From Acanthochromis polyacanthus (taxonomy: Eukaryota; Chordata; Actinopteri; Pomacentridae), in the NCBI RefSeq assembly GCF_021347895.1, contig NC_067116.1:45070628-45134627 (forward strand): a DNA stretch of 64,000 nt, in the 5' to 3' direction. The translations under genes were made by a program, and so were the position numbers. The notes under the pieces were generated by a model, which was given only the letters and a program-made list of their open reading frames with translations, was not told the DNA's origin and searched no databases. Each line of letters starts with the position of its first letter. Within the stretch, counting starts at the first letter, position 1. Shown here in pieces: positions 58,691-64,000 of this stretch.

Positions 58691-60396
58691 CTGATGCGTG
58701 GACTTCATCTCCAGCGGTGACTCCTGTGGTTGAACATCTACCCAGTGAGATCCTGCAACTCATCATCCAGAAATGGGCCAAACGATGCCTCCAAAACAAA
58801 ACACTCTTCCACAACAGATGATGGCATCTTTCTGCTGTTTTATTTCCCCCCTGCTTCACTTCTGGCCAACAGAAAAGTCTGCTGTCATGTCTAATACATT
58901 GTACTGAGCTCTTTCTGTTGTCTGTGGAGGAGGGACTGTCGTGTCAAGCTGTCGGCTGTGGTGAGCTGAACCTCCCCTCCATCCTCTCTGTGGTCACTGA
59001 TCCTGTCTCCTGGCAAACAGAGGACACACCCTGAGGCTGTTTGCTGCTGCTCAGGCTGCATCCTGTAAAATGTGATCATTAGGCTCGGCTAATGAAGGCC
59101 GCTTACTTACAGGACGTTGTTCTGTCGAGCTGCCTGTCCAACAGTTGGCGTTATGAAGGTTCAATCTGATTCTTCCTGCTCATCTGTGCTGCATCCTTTG
59201 CATGCTAACGAGCAGAATCACTGTTTACATGAAGGACCCTATAACCCTGTGCAGCCATATCTAGGGTTCAGTATCTCCCTGAATCTGACTTCCACGGCCA
59301 TGAACTTTGGTGAGGACACAGACAGACTAGTGTCCATCAGATCCAGTTAATTGAATGGCTCCAGCAGAGGACAAATGTTACATATAGACCCCGTTGCACA
59401 CCATGTTTTGTGGACCTAAGAATAGCTTCACACCATATTACAACACGTCTGATTTCACTGACATTAGAAGCCTCAGAAGTTGAACTGACCCAGTTCTCAT
59501 GTGACTGGCAGCATGTTGCTGAATTACTTTTTGTGCACAGAAAGCATTACAGTAGTTCTTTTTCAAAAACTTGCCATACCGGAATAGCAGAGATGAACGT
59601 TGTGCAGCAGGGTTTTTCCTGGCTCGGGGGAGTCTACGCACAGCAATGTGAGCTCTGAAATCTCTGCATTTTACTCTCATTTCTGAATATTTGATGCACA
59701 AAAATGTCTATTGTGCTTCAATACGTTAAATCCTAATCAACAGAAGTGGTTAAGAATGTAGAAAAATGAATACTGGCACTGGAGCTTTACTAAAAACTCT
59801 CCAAATTCAGGTTGCTTTTTGAGTTTACCTTCCAAAATACTCCACCTCAGTCCACTAAATACTGACGTGTATTTGTGCAAACTGGACTGAACTTGTTTAC
59901 ATCTCGTTTGAGGAATTATGGACAAGCTTCAGGAAATAAACCGAAGCGTCGTCATTCCTTACTCACTCCTCCTGAAATGATGTGAGGGGAAAACGGGAAT
60001 AATGGGAGCCAGGCCGGGCAGCAGAGGCGGTGAATGTGCCAGCAGCATGTTTTTAAGGTGGCACCGGTGTAAGAGCAGTGTGTAGACTTTTCCACCAGCC
60101 AGCCTTGTGACTGAAACGGAATACATCGCATTATAACAAAACAGAGCATGTTTTATTAATGTGGTGCTGCTGAGGTGTGTGCACGGCTCCACTTTACTCA
60201 CATTGTTGTGTTTGTGCTCATACAAACAGCCATGAATATAACCTGTAACTGGGTTGGAGTTTTGGAAAGCAAAATACATCATCATGCATTTGAATTGCAT
60301 TTTTTTTTGTCTCAAATTATTGTGATTTCCTGCATCCAGATCTACCAACGCAGGACATGTTTCTTCCTGTTTACCTGGGTCATACTATACCTAACT
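58691..60396. other. no gene recognised
   Basis: Unique-looking, non-coding. Short frames (for example 59410-59658 and 59959-60348) have no domain content. Confidence 0.4.
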
Positions 60397-60963
60397 TCGG
60401 GCTGGGCCAAAAAATAAAATCTCAATTTTTTTTTTTTTTTTTTTTTTTAAGTCATCTTGGACGATTCCAATTTTAATGGATTTTTGTTGTTTCTTTGCGT
60501 CTGTTTGCTATGGCTAGTGCTAGCCATGCCGCACTCCCGTAGCTGCTAGCACTCTTCCCATTCTTTAGGATGCCTCTGCTGGAGGTGCTGAAAGAGGTTA
60601 GTTGTGCTGCTACTCTTCGTTTTCACAGTACTTTTGCAAACCTTGCACATGACTGTAGTTTGCTCTGTGTCAGTCTTGTCAAAGCCGAACCACTTCCATA
60701 TAATCGATGGAACATGAGGCCCTTTTCTCGCGACCAACTCTTCGTCTGCTGTTCTGTCCGCCATGACGGGGGTGTGAGTGTTTTGGTGGAAGGAGATGAG
60801 AGGCGGAAGCAAACGCCAGTGCACAAGTCATGAAAGGCAGAAGAAGAATCTGTATTGTTATATATTTAAGCTCGCCTCGATTTTACGATTTGGCACATTT
60901 TCAAATCGTCAGGTTTTAAAAAGGCGAATTAATCAAATTAATTTGATTTATCACCCAGCCCTA
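60397..60963 (-). mobile_element. hAT element, internally deleted, with 8-bp target duplication
   Basis: The ends TCGGGCTGGGCC (60397) and, inverted, TAGGGCTGGGTGA (60963) are hAT-type termini. They are flanked by ACCTAACT (60389-60396) and ACCTAACC (60964-60971), an 8-bp duplication with one mismatch, as hAT transposases produce. A poly-T run (60425-60449) lies near the left end. The remaining coding part is the BED finger at 60546-60764. Confidence 0.85.
60546..60764 (-). pseudogene. BED zinc-finger N-terminus of a hAT transposase (ZBED-like)
   Basis: From the ATG at 60764 the frame gives 72 residues starting MADRTADEELVARK. IIWKWFGFDK, C40-x2-C43 and H60-x4-H65 (LFQHLQQRH) make a BED finger, the N-terminal DNA-binding domain of many hAT transposases and domesticated ZBED proteins. 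The frame stops after KEWEEC, where the catalytic and dimerisation regions have been deleted. A longer frame to 60824 exists, but the motif begins at MADR. Confidence 0.8.
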
Positions 60964-60971
60964 ACCTAACC

Positions 60972-62030
60972 CCTCAACTTTAGGATGTTTAATGAAGACA
61001 TTTGACATCTTACTTTTGTACTGTGCATATTTTCCAGGTTACAGACCCTTGAAGTGCGCAGGGATGACTCAAAATTCTGTGTGTTTTAGTTAACGCTTTG
61101 CATTTTTGAACCCCTTTCTAGTGTATACCAATATTAGAGAAATGCTTTGACGCAAAAGGAATCCCGTCTAGAAGATGGTCCTGGTCTCAAAAGTAGGTGA
61201 AAATTAGACTTTTAGTTGTCTAGAACTTGTTCTGACCAAACACCTGTCACACATGCTGATATGAGCCTTCAGAATTTACCCATATTTGTCTTTTTTAAGC
61301 AAAATGTGCAAAGTTACAAACTGCTTTTGACCCCAGGAAGTTCCTTTAAGTGTAAACATATGGATGTAGTCACATTTCCTACTAAAAATGCAATCTTTGG
61401 ACGACCTATTTCCAAGTTTTGAGCTCTCTAACATTAGTAGGATTAGATGTGTGGCAAACATGGAAGACAAGGTTCCATTTTTTTGCTATTTTGAAGAAAA
61501 TTTGGACATGAATTGATATTTCCTACTAAGAATAGTCTTTGGTTGAAATTTTGCCAATGTTTGATTTGTAACATCAGTAGAATTAGATGTGTGGTAAATA
61601 TGGAAGACGAGGTTCCATATTTTTGCTTTTTAGAAAAACCTTTGGATGTAGACACATTGGTAGAAGACAAACTGGTCTTCATAGAGGTCTGTATAGTCAT
61701 TAAATGTGCAATGCTTAATGATTGGCCCTTGAAAATGGAAAAAAAAGAGCAAAATATTCAACCAATTGTGGCATTTTGGCCTCAGAAAGTTCCTTTAAGT
61801 GTAAATATATGGATGTATTCATATTTCCTACTAAAATTACAGTCTTTGGTTGACATTTTACCAACTTTTTAGGCCTCTAACACAAGTAGAATTTGATCTT
61901 TGGCCAACATGGCAAGGCAGGGTTTTATTGTTTTTGGTATTGTGACTAAATGCTGGTGTGGACTCATTGGTAGGAGACAAAAACTGGTCTTCATAAGGCT
62001 CTGTATGTTGTCATAATATGTGCAAAGCTA
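60972..62030. repeat. degenerate repeat array, ~450-bp period
   Basis: AGTTCCTTTAAGTGTAAA.ATATGGATGTA.TCA.ATTTCCTACTA is at about 61338 and 61788. GATGTGTGGCAAACATGGAAGACAAGGTTCCAT is at about 61446 and, diverged, at about 61583. Inverted relatives of 61140-61275 (GTCTAGAAGATGGTCCTGGT, CACACATGCTGATATGAGCC) occur at about 42358-42465. Confidence 0.65.
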
Positions 62031-64000
62031 CAATTTTTTTCCATTTTGTTTGTTTCTTTCTTTGAGACACAGTTATGTCCAGTCCAGATCTCCTGACACA
62101 GGGCTCGTATGTGGGACGTTTCTGTCACTTTGTTGTCAACGTGAGGCTTGAACTCTGCGTCCCGATGTGCTGACTGCAGCCCTGGTGTCATCTCTGGATG
62201 CCTGAAGGGCTGTGAAGAGTGACAAGAGACATGAAAGAAAAGAAAAGACTGCAGACAAGGGAGGCACAGAAGGGATGGAAATAAAGAGACGAGCTAAAGG
62301 CTTGAAAGAAATGCAGCGGGGAGGCTAGACTTTGGCCGGGCGCTCGCTATTGGCCGCCCTCCGCTCTGTTCTGTTTGTCTTTGCTCTATTTTTACCGTGC
62401 AGTCTGGTCGCTGATGAATGGCTCCATATGCAAGTTAGATTTTCAGAAATCATCCGTGATGTCTGGCCCAGGTGGGAGAGGGGGAGCGTTAGGAGACATG
62501 AAGGGGAAAACACAGCGACCGTAAAAGAAAATGTTCTGCCGTTTCAAAGGGTTATTTTTACTGTGGATCGTAATAAATCAGTTTTGTTCTCCGCTAAAGT
62601 TACTTTCCAGTTTTTAACAGCGATGTGTGGAGATGTAGAAAAAGGTCATCCTCGGCTCCAGATGTTGGAGCAGCATGAGTCTTCCTAACAAGATTATCAT
62701 TCACATGTTAAATGAGAATCTGCCAGATGATCCATGCACCCTCTACTAAAGCAAACGCATATGAGCGTTATCTCTGGTAACTGGCTCAACAAAACATAAA
62801 AACCCAACCAGAGATGATGCATATTGCAACTGTGGTCATGAACTTTGTGTGTTACCCTGGCTGAATTTGTTGAAATATCTCACCTTCAATCGAATCCGGT
62901 TCATTATTCCAACCAAATGGCTCAGATGAGTAGCTGGAAAGTTCAAAATCTGACAAAATCAATCTGTTTTTCGCCATTTTTGCACCAACAAATGGTGTAA
63001 TTTTAACCATTTTTGTTTTTTTGTGTTAAACATGACTGAGTTTTGTGTTTGAGTTTGTGTTCTTCTCAATTTTGACACTAAGATTTTATCTTTTCTGCAA
63101 ATATCAGTCTCCTTGATTAGGGAAAGAAACCTATCGGCCAACTTTCAACAAGTTTTATGAGCTAAAATCCTTTAGTGAAGAAGAACTGGTTGGTTTTTTA
63201 AAATGCCTTCAACAATTCAGGCTGCCGAGAACTTCTTTCTTGTAAATGCACAAAACGGACCAATCAGGTGGCGCCTCCTTCAGCAAAGAGGAACAGGTTG
63301 TTAGAATAGAAAGCTATTTAAAATATACATTTACTGCAAATGATGCAAGGGAGGAATTCTGGTAGAAAACCGCTTATTTCTAACGTGACATCTGCACATC
63401 AGAGCTCTGAAACTTCCTACAGGAACACGATATGTGGTGATCCCCTTACTTTTTGGCTGAATCAGAAGCATTCTCACTGTGATAAATACCAATAACTGGT
63501 CAGTTTTCTACGAGCTGCAGTAAAACAGGACCAGACCTACAAACATACTTGGACATATTTCTGCATCGGCGGACTGAATGCTTGTCGGTTCCACTGGCAG
63601 CTCCAACAGACCGATCAATTTTCTGATCGGTGTTCTACTAGCTGCAGGACCAGCGGAGTAAAAGTGGCCGGGCTGCAAACCAGGACACAACATTAAAACA
63701 TATTTATGCATTTTCTGCATCACCACTCAGGGCTCCCTGTGACACAGTTTGTGATCCTGGAGCTGCTCAGCTTCGCTCGGTGTGATTACTGATGTACAGC
63801 CCTGCAGAGAATTTATATCGCTGGTGAACCTGTGGGCGACTTAAATCCCAAACTGTGAACAGAATGGTGATCTGACAGGTTAAAACTATGGATTAACACA
63901 TTAATCTCACTTTGTAGTACGCTGCTTGGGACATTAATCGATTCTGCTAGCTGCAGTACATCCACTAAATTGTGCTTTTATTTATGCTTTTGTTGTTTTT
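62031..64000. other. no gene recognised
   Basis: Non-coding to the window edge. A hydrophobic-start frame at 62332-62688 begins with TTG, not ATG, and has no recognisable domain. No repeats assigned. Confidence 0.4.

Noticed and set aside
62332..62688. 118-codon frame with a signal-peptide-like start
   Set aside because: It begins with TTG, no upstream ATG context supports it, and I recognise no domain; the hydrophobic start is probably chance.

Overview
The window looks like nuclear DNA of a ray-finned (teleost) fish. It is AT-rich, has no bacterial-type gene packing, and carries many repeat families that I recognise as typical of teleosts: Tc1-like transposons with long inverted repeats, hAT elements, a tRNA-derived SINE, L1-type and other LINE tails, and abundant TG, TA and ATT microsatellites. 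Only one host protein-coding gene is clear: an intronless-coding G-protein-coupled receptor on the minus strand (33285-34502) that best matches sphingosine-1-phosphate receptor 4 (s1pr4). A probable first coding exon of an unidentified gene lies at 47934-47955 on the plus strand, with its intron running rightward. A splice-bounded 147-nt open segment at 12264-12410 is a weak second exon candidate. Layout: 0-1.2 kb is AT-rich diverged repeat. 2.0-9.3 kb holds four members of a TTAA-flanked, palindrome-containing element family, one of them nested inside a smaller MITE-like element that itself sits in a 2.5-kb hAT-like element with an expanded internal minisatellite. 12.8-13.4 kb is a related minisatellite. 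15.9-17.6 kb is a triple nest: a dead LINE, split by a TTAA element, which contains a TA tract split by an internally deleted Tc1 element. 21.2-21.9 kb is a foldback-like element and 23.3-23.6 kb is a SINE. 24.6-26.2 kb is a complete Tc1-like transposon with an intact DD34E transposase and about 98 percent identical 213-bp terminal repeats. 27.1-27.7 kb is a short element with perfect 19-bp inverted ends carrying a fragment of a RecQ-like helicase. 29.7-37.9 kb is AT-rich repeat surrounding the GC-rich s1pr4 exon, followed by an L1 3' end. 38.7-39.1 kb is a 19-bp minisatellite, 40.6-43.3 kb a duplicated repeat array followed by a foldback element, and 44.8-47.2 kb microsatellites and LINE/Tc1 scraps. 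48.5-49.3 kb is a degenerate tandem repeat inside the presumed intron, 50.5-58.7 kb has four more TTAA elements plus AT-rich satellites, 60.4-61.0 kb is a hAT element with a BED-finger fragment, and 61.0-62.0 kb is another repeat array. The genes do not form a pathway or operon; this is one receptor gene in a repeat-dominated setting. I see no evidence for a new multi-gene system. The most interesting material is the TTAA-flanked element family (nested insertion at its own internal TTAA, foldback derivatives), the intact Tc1 copy, the helicase-bearing element, and the micro-ORF made by joining the two ends of a transposase.
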